NCBI GenBank assembly: GCA_005879255.1
Contig: VBKY01000102.1
Span: 1-22,959 of the forward strand
DNA length: 22,959 bases
From: Deltaproteobacteria bacterium
Lineage (GTDB): Bacteria; Desulfobacterota_B; Binatia; UBA9968
Reading direction: 5' to 3'
The translations under genes were made by a program, and so were the position numbers. The notes below the pieces were generated by a model. It was given only the letters and a program-made list of their open reading frames with translations. It was not told the DNA's origin and made no database searches. Position 1 is the stretch's first letter, and every line of letters begins with the position of its first letter. Below are positions 1 to 7,529 of the stretch, piece by piece.

Positions 1-138
1 GAGGTCGGTGCTTTCGACGACCAAAGGGTGAACGGGAAGTTTTTCAGTGAGAACTAGCTAATGTCCAAACCGCCCCCCGTTGATCCCGGGAATTTGTAAT
101 GTTGACGTAAGGGCCACAGTCTGATAGGCAACTCTGAC

Positions 139-450
139 GTGAAAGCCAAGATCGCTCTCTTTCTCTCACTCCTTTTAGCATTTTCTTTCTTTGCAGATGG
201 CATCGATGTGCGTGCCGACCTTGATGACGACGCCGAGGAAGAAGCGTCTTCGATCGACGCCCTCGTTATCTCGTTAAGGTTCAGAGATTCGGGCCGTTTA
301 CGCAGCCGTCGGACCACAACCAACTCATCAGCGCTGCCGCGCGGGTTCGGTGTCCGATTAAAAAATTTTCTCTCCGCTGCCAGGATAAAAAAACCGTCCA
401 CTTTTTCGCAACAAGAGCTTTATAGCCTTCAGCAAGTCTATCGCCTTTAA
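139..450 (+). CDS. Possible small secreted protein, unrecognised
   Basis: A 103-residue frame opens with GTG and starts like a signal peptide: Lys-Ala-Lys, then a hydrophobic run of about 15 residues ending near Phe-Ala-Asp-Gly. An acidic stretch follows (DLDDDAEEEASS, about residues 27-38), and the second half is rich in Arg and Ser. I recognise no domain. There is no convincing Shine-Dalgarno sequence before the GTG. A reverse-strand frame of similar length covers the same bases, so coding status is uncertain. The export-like N-terminus is the only reason for preferring this strand. No function is proposed. Confidence 0.33.
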   Translation: MKAKIALFLSLLLAFSFFADGIDVRADLDDDAEEEASSIDALVISLRFRDSGRLRSRRTTTNSSALPRGFGVRLKNFLSAARIKKPSTFSQQELYSLQQVYRL

Positions 451-614
451 AATACCCTCACCTTAGGCTCTCTTTTGTCTATTGGACCTGGTCTAGCTCA
501 AGATCGGTCCCAACAGATTCTTCGTGTCCCAGCCATTTGACGTGAAGCGCGAGGAAAAGCCCGCGCCGCGGCAATTAAAGAATGGCCTGGCTTGGGACGG
601 CTAAGGAGATTCGA

Positions 615-1097
615 ATGAACGCTTTGAAAATGACTTTTCTCATGACGTTTCTGACCGTGATTGTGGTCAAAGTTGGTAGGGCGCTGGGTGGCGCAGAGGG
701 CGCGTTGATCGCTCTCATGATCGCTTTAGTCGTCCACGCTATCAACTACTGGTTCATCGACAAAATCATTCTGCGCATGCACGGTGCAAAGGAGATTCAA
801 CCCGATGGCCTGCCGGGGCTTTATCGCACGGTGCAAAATCTAACATGCCGGGCACAGATGCCCATGCCCAAATTCTATTTGCTTCCCCGACGGACGGCGA
901 CTGCCTTTGCCACCGGCAGAGACGAGAAGCATGCCGCAGTGGCGGTTACCGAGGACATCCAAACCATAGAAGAGGCCAAGCTCCAGAGCATGCTGGCTCG
1001 TGAACTGTCCCGCCTCAAGAATCGCGATCGGTTCGGTGGAACGATCACAGCCAGTGTGACCGGGGCGATTTCCGCACTGGTCGACCTCGGCAAATAA
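615..1097 (+). CDS. HtpX-like (M48) membrane protein, truncated, zinc motif mutated
   Basis: This 160-residue protein follows the N-terminal half of HtpX, the inner-membrane M48 zinc protease of envelope quality control. Two N-terminal hydrophobic segments (about residues 7-22 and 28-44) precede the family block AFATGRDEKHAAVAVTEDI (97-115). At the position of the HELSH zinc motif it reads RELSR (129-133): both zinc-binding His codons are Arg (CGT at 999-1001, CGC at 1011-1013), while the following KNRD is kept. HtpX proteins are usually about 280-300 residues; this one stops soon after the motif and lacks the third zinc ligand and later membrane segments. The start is set at ATG 615 by AAGGAGAT at 603-610; an upstream in-frame start at 582 is less likely. 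It is probably not a protease: either a decaying copy or a retained non-catalytic form. Confidence 0.75.
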   Translation: MNALKMTFLMTFLTVIVVKVGRALGGAEGALIALMIALVVHAINYWFIDKIILRMHGAKEIQPDGLPGLYRTVQNLTCRAQMPMPKFYLLPRRTATAFATGRDEKHAAVAVTEDIQTIEEAKLQSMLARELSRLKNRDRFGGTITASVTGAISALVDLGK

Positions 1098-1209
1098 GGA
1101 ATGAAGCAGCTATGTTACCATCCATGAGCGTATTGAGCGCGAGTGCGACAGCGAAACAGCGCAGTATATCAGGCTGGAAAAAAATCTGAGAAGGTCCGCT
1201 AGAAACAAA

Positions 1210-2460
1210 ATGCTTTCCACCACCCATTTTAAGCAAGTCCTCTGGCTCGTCGTAGCTGTCACCCTGGCATTGCAGTGGATTGCCCTCCACATTTCAAGAC
1301 TGCATCTGGAACCTCAGTGGGAAGTGGTGTCCTCTGGGCTGGGTATTTTTGGGGCAGCCTTCCTCCTTTCATGGGCGGCGGAACTTGCGCAAAAGGATAT
1401 TCCGCAAGCGCTGGCGATCGCGCTCCTCGCATTGATTGCGGTGCTGCCGGAGTATGCCGTCGATATGTATTTCGCGTGGACGGCAGGAAAGGATCCGAAA
1501 TACACGGCCTTTGCAATGGCCAACATGACCGGTGCAAATCGATTATTGATCGGCGTCGGCTGGGCGGCCGTCGTGGTGACCTATTGGTTAAAATCCGGAA
1601 AGCGGGCGGTGAGGCTCGAACCGGGTCACGAAATCGAGATTTTATATCTCGGAGTCGCGACGGTCTACTCCTTCATAATTCCCATCAAAGGGCGGCTTGA
1701 TCTCATCGACGCTGCGGTGCTGATCGCTATCTTCGTCTTTTACATGCGTGCCGCATCGAAGGCTGAACACGTCGAAACGGAACTTGAAGGCCCGGCGGAG
1801 ATGATCGAAAGTTGGGGCGAACGCAGTCGGCGGTTAGCTACCGTGGTTTTCTTTCTGCTCTCCGGTTTTACCATCTTTATAGCGGCGGAACCATTTGCCG
1901 AGGGATTATTAGCCACCGGCAGGACCTTTGGGATCGAGGAGTTTATCCTGGTTCAATGGTTGGCGCCGCTAGCCTCTGAATCGCCCGAGTTCATCGTCGC
2001 CATTCTGTTTGCGCTCAAGGCCCAGCCGGGGACGGCCATGGGCGCGTTGCTATCATCGAAGGTAAATCAGTGGACGCTACTGATCGGCATGCTGCCGGTA
2101 GTCTACTCGATTTCCGCCGGCAATATCGCTGGCATGCAGATCGACGACCGCCAGATGGAAGAGCTGTTTTTGACCGCCGCACAGTCGCTTTTCGCCGTGG
2201 TGGTGCTGGCGAATCTGTCGTTTTCGCTCCTGGAGGCGACGGTTATATTCCTGCTATTTTCCACTCAGCTGCTGTTTCCTGATCCGCAGTTCCGTTTTTA
2301 TTATTCGATTTTCTATGTTCTCCTGGCCGTCGGTCTTGTGCTTGTCAACAAGGATACACGACAGGGACTGCGCGGATTATTTAAACGAGCGCCCGCAGCA
2401 TGCGCTGTCCAGAACTCATTAGCCAAGACGGTTAAATTGAAAAAAAATCAGAGTTTGTAG
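1210..2460 (+). CDS. Na+/Ca2+ exchanger family cation antiporter
   Basis: A 416-residue polytopic membrane protein with the two alpha repeats of the Ca2+:cation antiporter family. The first spans about residues 72-120 and holds the acidic signature AVLPEYAVD (Glu81), followed by ANMTGANRLLIG. The second spans about 248-300 and holds ASESPEFIVA (Glu260), followed by SSKVNQWTLLIG. The paired Glu residues in the antiparallel repeats are the ion-binding carboxylates in this family. A hydrophilic loop (about 180-208, EHVETELEGPAE) separates the halves. The predicted role is calcium or other cation export across the inner membrane, driven by Na+ or H+. The ion used cannot be told from sequence. The start is ATG 1210; a GAGAAGG at about 1190 is too far upstream to be an ideal ribosome-binding site. 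Confidence 0.85.
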   Translation: MLSTTHFKQVLWLVVAVTLALQWIALHISRLHLEPQWEVVSSGLGIFGAAFLLSWAAELAQKDIPQALAIALLALIAVLPEYAVDMYFAWTAGKDPKYTAFAMANMTGANRLLIGVGWAAVVVTYWLKSGKRAVRLEPGHEIEILYLGVATVYSFIIPIKGRLDLIDAAVLIAIFVFYMRAASKAEHVETELEGPAEMIESWGERSRRLATVVFFLLSGFTIFIAAEPFAEGLLATGRTFGIEEFILVQWLAPLASESPEFIVAILFALKAQPGTAMGALLSSKVNQWTLLIGMLPVVYSISAGNIAGMQIDDRQMEELFLTAAQSLFAVVVLANLSFSLLEATVIFLLFSTQLLFPDPQFRFYYSIFYVLLAVGLVLVNKDTRQGLRGLFKRAPAACAVQNSLAKTVKLKKNQSL

Positions 2461-2502
2461 AGCCGGGCTTTCAAGCATCCGCTGGATCACGTAAATTAGA
2501 GC

Positions 2503-2820
2503 ATGGCGGTGAAGGCTACCGGCATCGTTAAACAACTAGGCTGGCGCGGCTTTTTCCATCTAATCACCCACCTTCCCAGTTTCTTGAAGCTGTTTTCACG
2601 CCTGATAAAAGACGCGCGTGTACCCCTGACGTCCAAACTACTCCTCGTTGGAATACTTGCCTACGTGGTTCTGCCGGCTGACCTCGTGCCGGATTTTCTT
2701 ATCGGCGTCGGCCAATTGGACGATCTCGCGGTTATTCTCGGCGGCTTGAGACTTTTTCTGCGCCTCTGTCCCCCGCAGGTTGTGCAGGAACATCTGCGAG
2801 CGATCTCAGCGGGCCAATGA
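2503..2820 (+). CDS. YkvA/DUF1232 family small membrane protein
   Basis: A 105-residue protein whose central part matches the DUF1232 (YkvA) pattern: a hydrophobic segment running into YVVLPADLVPDF, then GVGQLDDLAVI, about residues 49-80. The family has the conserved core Y-x-x-x-P-x-D-x-x-P-D followed by G-x-x-D-D. These proteins are predicted to be membrane-associated and their biochemical role is not established. The gene follows the cation antiporter by 42 bp on the same strand, so co-transcription is plausible. Its length is normal for the family and nothing is missing. Confidence 0.8.
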   Translation: MAVKATGIVKQLGWRGFFHLITHLPSFLKLFSRLIKDARVPLTSKLLLVGILAYVVLPADLVPDFLIGVGQLDDLAVILGGLRLFLRLCPPQVVQEHLRAISAGQ

Positions 2821-2903
2821 GACATTTAACCGAAGATTGGTTAGACCACGAAGATTCTGGGACGGAGCCTCGTAGCTTGGAAACGCCGTGAGAACTGTTG
2901 TCT

Positions 2904-3113
2904 TCAGTGCTTGGCGGCGGCTTTTTCTTCCTTGATGTTTTCGTGGATCAGACGCGGCACACCGCCGCAGCTGAAGCAGCGCGGCGGTTCATGCTTTGTT
3001 TCCCCTTCCGGATAGCGCATGAAGCGCCGGTAGAAGGGTTTTTCCGTGCCAACGAAGTCGTCGTAGTAAAAGGCTAGTTTGCCGCACTCGCTGCACTGCA
3101 GATACTTTGCCAT
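2904..3113 (-). CDS. Small four-cysteine (zinc-ribbon-like) protein
   Basis: A 69-residue protein with two CxxC pairs, Cys7/Cys10 (CSEC) and Cys46/Cys49 (CFSC), spaced as in a zinc ribbon, with aromatic and basic residues between them and a charged Lys/Glu/Ala tail. It is therefore predicted to bind one zinc ion; no more specific family is recognised. On the minus strand a purine-rich AAGGAAG lies just before the ATG, which supports the start. It is divergent from the GST gene, sharing a 244-bp upstream region. It might be an accessory or regulatory protein, but no target can be inferred. Confidence 0.65.
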   Translation of the reverse strand: MAKYLQCSECGKLAFYYDDFVGTEKPFYRRFMRYPEGETKHEPPRCFSCGGVPRLIHENIKEEKAAAKH

Positions 3114-3209
3114 TGTCTTCCTTCCGAGATTTAAACCTGGCAGTGGTCTTTGGTGGTCAGCGTTTCTGAGACGCGACTCCTTTTAACGTGCCGAAAGAAT
3201 ACCCACGAA

Positions 3210-3219
3210 CTCACGTGAG
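3210..3219. promoter_or_regulatory. 10-bp perfect palindrome in a divergent intergenic region
   Basis: CTCACGTGAG is a perfect palindrome midway between the divergent zinc-ribbon-like gene and the GST-like gene. A dyad at this place could be an operator serving both promoters. Downstream, TGGGATACT (3271-3279) resembles an extended -10 element for the GST gene, but no good -35 box pairs with it. The reading as a regulatory site is an inference. Confidence 0.25.
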
Positions 3220-3357
3220 GTCAATAACGGTGCCCGGAACCAGGGTTGAGAATTTAGTGAATTTGATGCATGGGATACTAAACAAGAGGTTTTCTTCGCT
3301 CCTCGGCTGCAAAAAGGATTCCCGAACCAGCATCATATTACTAAGGAGGCATTGCGT

Positions 3358-3957
3358 ATGGCTATAAAATTGTATCAATCCCAAACTTCAATGTTCTGCG
3401 AAAAAGTGAGAATTGTTTTGGCGCTGAAGAAAGTTCCTTACGACATCGTCGACGTGCGCAAAGATGACCGCAAATCGCTGATCGAATACACCGGCCAGAG
3501 AAAAGTTCCGTCAACGGATTATAACGGCGAGTGCGTGATCGACTCCACGGTGATCGCGACGCGTCTCGAGAAGGATTATCCGGGCATCAGCATTTATCCC
3601 GATGGCGCGACGAACAAAGGGCTGTGTTTGGCATTGGAGGACTGGTCCGACGAAGTCTTGATTCACGCTAACCATGCCCTGCGCCGGGCGGATGATGCGG
3701 AGGCGCGCAAGAAAGCCGAGGAAGAGTGGGACGTTCATTTCAACACCTTGGATCAGATCTACTCCGGCAAGAAATTTATCTTCGACCGCATGACCCTCGC
3801 CGATATCGCGATTTTTTCCCAGCTGCACTATCTCTATACGGCGGTCAAATACGAGATTCCTGCAAGATATAAGAACGTCAACGCCTTCATGGAAAACATG
3901 CGCCAAACGCTTAAGCTAAAGTCTCTCGCCGACAGCTTCGAAGCGCAGTCGCTTTAG
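3358..3957 (+). CDS. Glutathione S-transferase family protein
   Basis: A 199-residue cytosolic protein of typical GST size. The N-terminal thioredoxin-like domain (about 1-78) has the beta-alpha start KLYQSQTSMFCEKVRIVLAL with Ser11 and Cys14 at the place of the catalytic residue. It also has the glutathione-site elements KVPSTDYNG (cis-Pro loop) and DSTVIATRLE (the DS motif that binds the gamma-glutamyl group). The C-terminal helical domain contains FDRMTLADIAIFSQL, the GST N-capping/hydrophobic staple region. The reaction would be glutathione conjugation or a thiol-dependent isomerisation/reduction; the substrate is unknown. The start is set at ATG 3358 by AAGGAGGC at 3343-3350; the TTG six bases upstream lies too close to that site. 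The lipoyl-domain gene begins 19 bp after the stop, so the two are likely co-transcribed. Confidence 0.85.
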   Translation: MAIKLYQSQTSMFCEKVRIVLALKKVPYDIVDVRKDDRKSLIEYTGQRKVPSTDYNGECVIDSTVIATRLEKDYPGISIYPDGATNKGLCLALEDWSDEVLIHANHALRRADDAEARKKAEEEWDVHFNTLDQIYSGKKFIFDRMTLADIAIFSQLHYLYTAVKYEIPARYKNVNAFMENMRQTLKLKSLADSFEAQSL

Positions 3958-3976
3958 CCGTCTTTGAGAAACTGCG

Positions 3977-4225
3977 ATGAAAAAGGATGTGGTTGTTCCC
4001 CGTCTGGGATCGAGTGACGAAAGCGATGAGGTGAGGATTCTGCGCTGGCTCAAGGCCAAAGGCGCAAGAGTGCAAAAGGGCGAAGCTCTTGTCGAGGTGG
4101 AGACCGATAAGGTCAATATCGAGATCGAAGCTCCCGACGACGGTCAACTAAACGAGATCAAGGCGCAAGAAGGCGACTTTGTAAAATTCTGCGCCGTTGT
4201 CGCAGTGATCGATCAGGAATCCTGA
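3977..4225 (+). CDS. Free-standing lipoyl/biotinyl-type carrier domain protein
   Basis: This 82-residue protein consists of one lipoyl domain. It contains the hairpin ETDKVNIEIEAP, in which Lys45 is the predicted lipoylation site, followed by DDGQLNEIKAQEGDFV, as in the E2 subunits of 2-oxo acid dehydrogenases. No catalytic or subunit-binding domain is attached and no E1, E2 or E3 gene lies nearby. It could be a diffusible lipoyl carrier, or a relic of an E2 gene. The DKV context favours lipoyl over biotin, since biotin carriers usually have AMKM. It follows the GST-like gene closely. Confidence 0.8.
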   Translation: MKKDVVVPRLGSSDESDEVRILRWLKAKGARVQKGEALVEVETDKVNIEIEAPDDGQLNEIKAQEGDFVKFCAVVAVIDQES

Positions 4226-4551
4226 TGTTTCTCCCAGGGGGGTGGTTGAAATCCGGCCTTCAAGCCATGTGAAAGTTTGTCATGCCGGCGCACGCCGGCA
4301 TCCAGGTTGATTGGGAAGATTGGGTGGCAACGGCACACAAAGACTGGATTCCGGCTTTCGCCGGAAAGACGGAATCGGGAGAAATGCGCGCCGGCGCAGG
4401 CCCTCAAGCTTCCGTTTAGAAACTACCGGCCCATCATCTTGGTTCTATTTTCACAATCGCTGATTCGTAGAATCTTTCCTTTGCTAAACTTCAATTCCGT
4501 TCGGTCCGCCAATCGGGTGCGGACTTCTTTGCCGCGTGACAACGGAGACTG
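4226..4551. other. Intergenic region before the glycan island, with a repeat element
   Basis: This 326-bp stretch holds no convincing gene. Its first half contains the 92-bp inverted-repeat element at 4279-4370. The second half (about 4430-4551) is more AT-rich and is the likely promoter region of the GT-C gene, but I see no -35/-10 pair with good spacing. A GGAG at 4544-4547 serves the ATG at 4552. Short open frames across the repeat are a by-product of its composition. Confidence 0.6.
4279..4370. repeat. REP/MITE-like inverted repeat with two hairpins
   Basis: The element has two 27-bp arms, 4279-4305 and 4344-4370, which are inverted copies of each other at 22 of 27 positions. Each arm is itself a hairpin: ATGCCGGC-GCAC-GCCGGCAT (4282-4301) and TTCCGGC-TTTC-GCCGGAA (4349-4366). 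The left arm ends in ATCCAG and the right arm begins CTGGAT, in the typical layout of REP/BIME-type or small non-autonomous elements found in many proteobacterial intergenic regions. Elements of this kind are moved by REP-associated tyrosine transposases (RayT) in some genomes; none is present here. It might also act as a bidirectional transcription barrier between the lipoyl gene and the glycan island. Confidence 0.8.
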
Positions 4552-6333
4552 ATGGAAGAGCGGTTTTCAGTTCTCCTCAATCGAACATGTCTGGTTGGGT
4601 GCCTGCTCGGCGTCTGCGGGACGTGGTACTTTCTATTCGGGCTGGCGGGTTATGTGAGCAACCCCTGGTTAAACTTCAGTGTCGTCATTGTTATCCTTGC
4701 CGCTGCGCTCTTTTTTATCTGTCACTTTTTGGCGATTCCTCGACAGACAAATTGGCTTGGCAAGACAATCTGGGCGGCGATTTTTGTCATTTTAATCGTT
4801 GAAATTGTTCTTGGCTTGTTGCCGCCCACGAGTCGCGACGAACTCACCCATCATCTGGCAATTCCGCGGCTCTATGCCAACGCCGGAAGCATCATCGAAG
4901 TACCGATCGCCCCCTATGCCTACTACCCGATGTTGCTCGATATGCTCTACACGTCGTGGGTGTACTGGGGCTTTGACTTCGTGCCCAAGTGGATACATGC
5001 GCTTTTTGGTTTTCTCACCGGTCTCTTGCTCTACGCCTACCTAGGCGGGCGCATGAATGCGGTTTATGGGCTTCTCGGTTTTTTCTTTTTCGTATCGACG
5101 CCGGTCATCGCCCGCTTGAGCCATTGGGGCTACATCGATCTCGGAATAACCTTTTACACAACCGCGTCGCTGTTGTGTTTGTTGCGCTGGAGGGAAGAAC
5201 GGCAGGCACTACGCTGGCTAGGTATGGCCGCACTTTCGCTCGGATTTGTCCTCGCCACTAAGCCCAACGGCTTGGTTGCTGGTCTGCTCATCTCATTGCT
5301 GTTCCTAATGGTCATTGTAAAACCGCCCCGAAAGAGCCTCATCGAGATGGGTTACGAATTAGTCCTATTCGGTGGCTTGGTTCTGTTGCCATTTCTACCC
5401 TGGATTCTCAAAAACTGGTTCCAGACGGGTAACCCATTCTATCCGTTGTTGGGGAATCTCTTTCCATCGAGCACTGGGCCGGCCGCCGAGGGAGTGAGTT
5501 TCGCTGGGCTCGGAATCTTCGAGAAACGCGCACTGCTTTACGGTGAGAACTTTTGGCAGATTCTCAGCTTGCCGCTGCGGGTCTTCGTTTCCGGTCAGGA
5601 CGACAATCCGCGGTTATTCGACGGCGTGCTGACACCTATTCTAATCATTTTCCTACCGTGGAGTTTCAAGGGCAAATGGCTCGACGAAAAAAAGTTCGTC
5701 GCAACCTTCTCACTGTTGTTTTTTCTCTACGCTCTCTTTCTCGTCGACATGCGCATCCGCTATATTCTGTTGATCGTTCCCTTTCTAGTCATATTGGCAA
5801 CGTATGGCATCTTCAACGTCTATCTGCGCATCAAGCGGCCGATTTATCTCATTGCAGGTCTGTTCTTCTTTGCGGTGTGGCATGGGGTTTACCTGTGGGA
5901 GTATTTTTCGGCGGCAGCGCCATTGAGTTATTTAAGCGGCAATGAAAGCCGTAATAGTTACCTTACGCGGATGCTTCCGGAGTACACGTCGTTTCAATAC
6001 GTCAACCGCGCCACGGCAACGACGGCAAAAATTTATCTTCTCTTTATCGGCCGGAGAGCGTATTATTGTGAGCGGGATTATTTTCATGACGGCGGTGATC
6101 TGCCGGGATATCTGCTTGGAGCGGTTCGCGCCGCCGAGAATGCCGATCAAATCGCACAAGCACTGAAACGAAAAGAAATTACGCATCTCGTGGTTCGCGA
6201 AGATCTCCTGGCGAGGTTTTTGATTAATAACCTATCCCGCAATCAATCGACGCTGTGGAACGAGTTCGCGATGAACCGACTTAGGTTGCTCTTCCGCGAT
6301 GGTCGCCATGCCGTATACCAGCTCGATGGCTAG
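4552..6333 (+). CDS. GT-C type membrane glycosyltransferase
   Basis: A 593-residue polytopic inner-membrane protein with about ten or more hydrophobic segments spread over residues 12-455 and a soluble C-terminal part of about 130 residues. After the third hydrophobic segment, the first large periplasmic loop reads PPTSRDELTHHLAIPRLY (91-108), with Asp96/Glu97. An acidic pair here is the hallmark of GT-C enzymes (ArnT/PMT-like), where Asp acts as catalytic base. Such enzymes take a sugar from a polyprenyl-phosphate carrier and transfer it in the periplasm to lipid, glycan or protein. The next gene, a DPM1-like GT2, overlaps its 3' end and is a natural donor-making partner. A GGAG lies four bases before the ATG. 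The acceptor is unknown. Confidence 0.75.
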   Translation: MEERFSVLLNRTCLVGCLLGVCGTWYFLFGLAGYVSNPWLNFSVVIVILAAALFFICHFLAIPRQTNWLGKTIWAAIFVILIVEIVLGLLPPTSRDELTHHLAIPRLYANAGSIIEVPIAPYAYYPMLLDMLYTSWVYWGFDFVPKWIHALFGFLTGLLLYAYLGGRMNAVYGLLGFFFFVSTPVIARLSHWGYIDLGITFYTTASLLCLLRWREERQALRWLGMAALSLGFVLATKPNGLVAGLLISLLFLMVIVKPPRKSLIEMGYELVLFGGLVLLPFLPWILKNWFQTGNPFYPLLGNLFPSSTGPAAEGVSFAGLGIFEKRALLYGENFWQILSLPLRVFVSGQDDNPRLFDGVLTPILIIFLPWSFKGKWLDEKKFVATFSLLFFLYALFLVDMRIRYILLIVPFLVILATYGIFNVYLRIKRPIYLIAGLFFFAVWHGVYLWEYFSAAAPLSYLSGNESRNSYLTRMLPEYTSFQYVNRATATTAKIYLLFIGRRAYYCERDYFHDGGDLPGYLLGAVRAAENADQIAQALKRKEITHLVVREDLLARFLINNLSRNQSTLWNEFAMNRLRLLFRDGRHAVYQLDG

Positions 6334-7240
6334 CCGCTGCGAAATCTCCATCGTCATTCCAATTTTCAACGAAGCGGGGACCTTGGCGGAGCTGCTCGAT
6401 AGGGTCCAGTCGCTCAAGCCCGCGCGTACAGAGCTGATCGTTGTTGATGACGGCTCGACGGATGGCAGCGCCGAGGTTGCTCTAAACGCCGGCGCAAGCG
6501 TAATTCGCCATCCATACAATATTGGCAATGGAGCCGCCGTCAAGAGCGGCATTCGCGCGGCGCGAGGGCGCTTAATTGTTTTGATGGACGGCGACGGACA
6601 ACACCAGCCGGAAGATATCGCCAAGTTGCTGGCGGAAGCTGCTAAATATCATATGGTTGTTGGCGCACGTGCTAAGGGATCCAAATTGCGATTTCACCGC
6701 TACGCGGCGAACCTGGTTTACAATCTACTCGCGTCTTATGTCACGAGGTTTAGAGTGCAGGACTTAACGTCCGGTTTCCGCGTCTTATCTCGCCACGAGG
6801 CACACAGGTTCATCGATCTGCTGCCCAACACTTTCTCATACCCGACCACGCTGACCCTGGCATTTTTGCGCTCGGGATTAACCGTCAAATACGTTCCGAT
6901 TAAAACCCTCTATCGCGCCGGCCAAAGCAAAATTAGCCTGGTGACAGACGGGATTCGCTTCCTGCTCATCATAACCAAGATTGCGACATTATTTTCACCG
7001 TTCCGCGTGTTTTTGCCAGTCAGTATTTTTTTCTTTCTCGCCGGCATGTCGAATTATCTGTACACCTATTTCACCCAGGGCCGCTTCACGAACATGTCGG
7101 TATTTATGCTCACAACGGCAGTAATTATCTTCATGCTCGGCTTGGTTTCAGAGCAAATCGCCTTGCTGCGGATGGAACGGCACGGGACGGTAACCGATTT
7201 TAGGAATGACGACGGCGACCGAACGCGGCCGTTGGACTGA
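6326..7240 (+). CDS. DPM1-like GT2 polyprenyl-phosphate glycosyltransferase
   Basis: The catalytic GT-A domain (about residues 6-220) carries SIVIPIFNEAGTL, VVDDGSTDGS and the metal-binding DGDGQH (Asp88, Asp90), followed by DLTSGFRV (146-153), the set of motifs seen in dolichyl/polyprenyl-phosphate mannose and glucose synthases. Two C-terminal hydrophobic segments (about 228-250 and 258-282) anchor it to the inner membrane. The expected reaction is transfer of a sugar from its nucleotide to polyprenyl phosphate. ATG 6326 overlaps the preceding stop by 8 bp (ATGGCTAG) and puts the first beta-strand at the usual distance. ATG 6299 would give a nine-residue extension and a 35-bp overlap and is also possible. 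Coupling to the GT-C gene suggests donor and user are made together. Confidence 0.85.
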   Translation: MASRCEISIVIPIFNEAGTLAELLDRVQSLKPARTELIVVDDGSTDGSAEVALNAGASVIRHPYNIGNGAAVKSGIRAARGRLIVLMDGDGQHQPEDIAKLLAEAAKYHMVVGARAKGSKLRFHRYAANLVYNLLASYVTRFRVQDLTSGFRVLSRHEAHRFIDLLPNTFSYPTTLTLAFLRSGLTVKYVPIKTLYRAGQSKISLVTDGIRFLLIITKIATLFSPFRVFLPVSIFFFLAGMSNYLYTYFTQGRFTNMSVFMLTTAVIIFMLGLVSEQIALLRMERHGTVTDFRNDDGDRTRPLD

Positions 7241-7529
7241 TTCGAGTTTTCGCCGCTGATACCTAAATGGTAAGACAAACAAATCCCCGGAATCATTTGC
7301 TGTTCGTCTTCCGGCAAGAGATCAGCCGCCTCTTCGATGGGCTCACTATCGGATTGCCGCTGGCGCTCCGCTACGAATTCCAACGCGACGACAAAATATT
7401 ACACGTGGCCTGAGGCAGGCGTAGGTCGTTGATGGCGATGCAAGGGTTCGACGCAAGCTTTGCTGCCTTGGTGATTAGCCGGGCAACCTCCACCTTATCA
7501 GTACGGCAGCTTTGATCATTCGCCTCTGC
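7241..7529. other. Intergenic stretch, possibly holding gene debris
   Basis: This 289-bp gap separates two glycosyltransferase genes in an otherwise tightly packed island. A 48-codon frame (ATG 7267 to TGA 7411-7413) is open on the plus strand, and longer frames are open on the minus strand. None resembles a known family and none has a clear ribosome-binding site. It may be the remains of a lost gene; I see no terminator or clear promoter. Confidence 0.4.

Noticed and set aside
1..57. Eighteen open codons from the window edge to TAG at 55-57, possibly the end of an upstream gene
   Set aside because: Too short to judge, and no recognisable C-terminal motif.
54..401. Reverse-strand frame of 115 codons
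   Set aside because: It overlaps the plus-strand frame with a signal peptide, is rich in Ser/Arg/Ala as a shadow frame would be, and has no recognisable domain.
4277..4552. Short plus-strand frame through the intergenic repeat
   Set aside because: It is generated by the inverted-repeat element, has no ribosome-binding site and resembles nothing.
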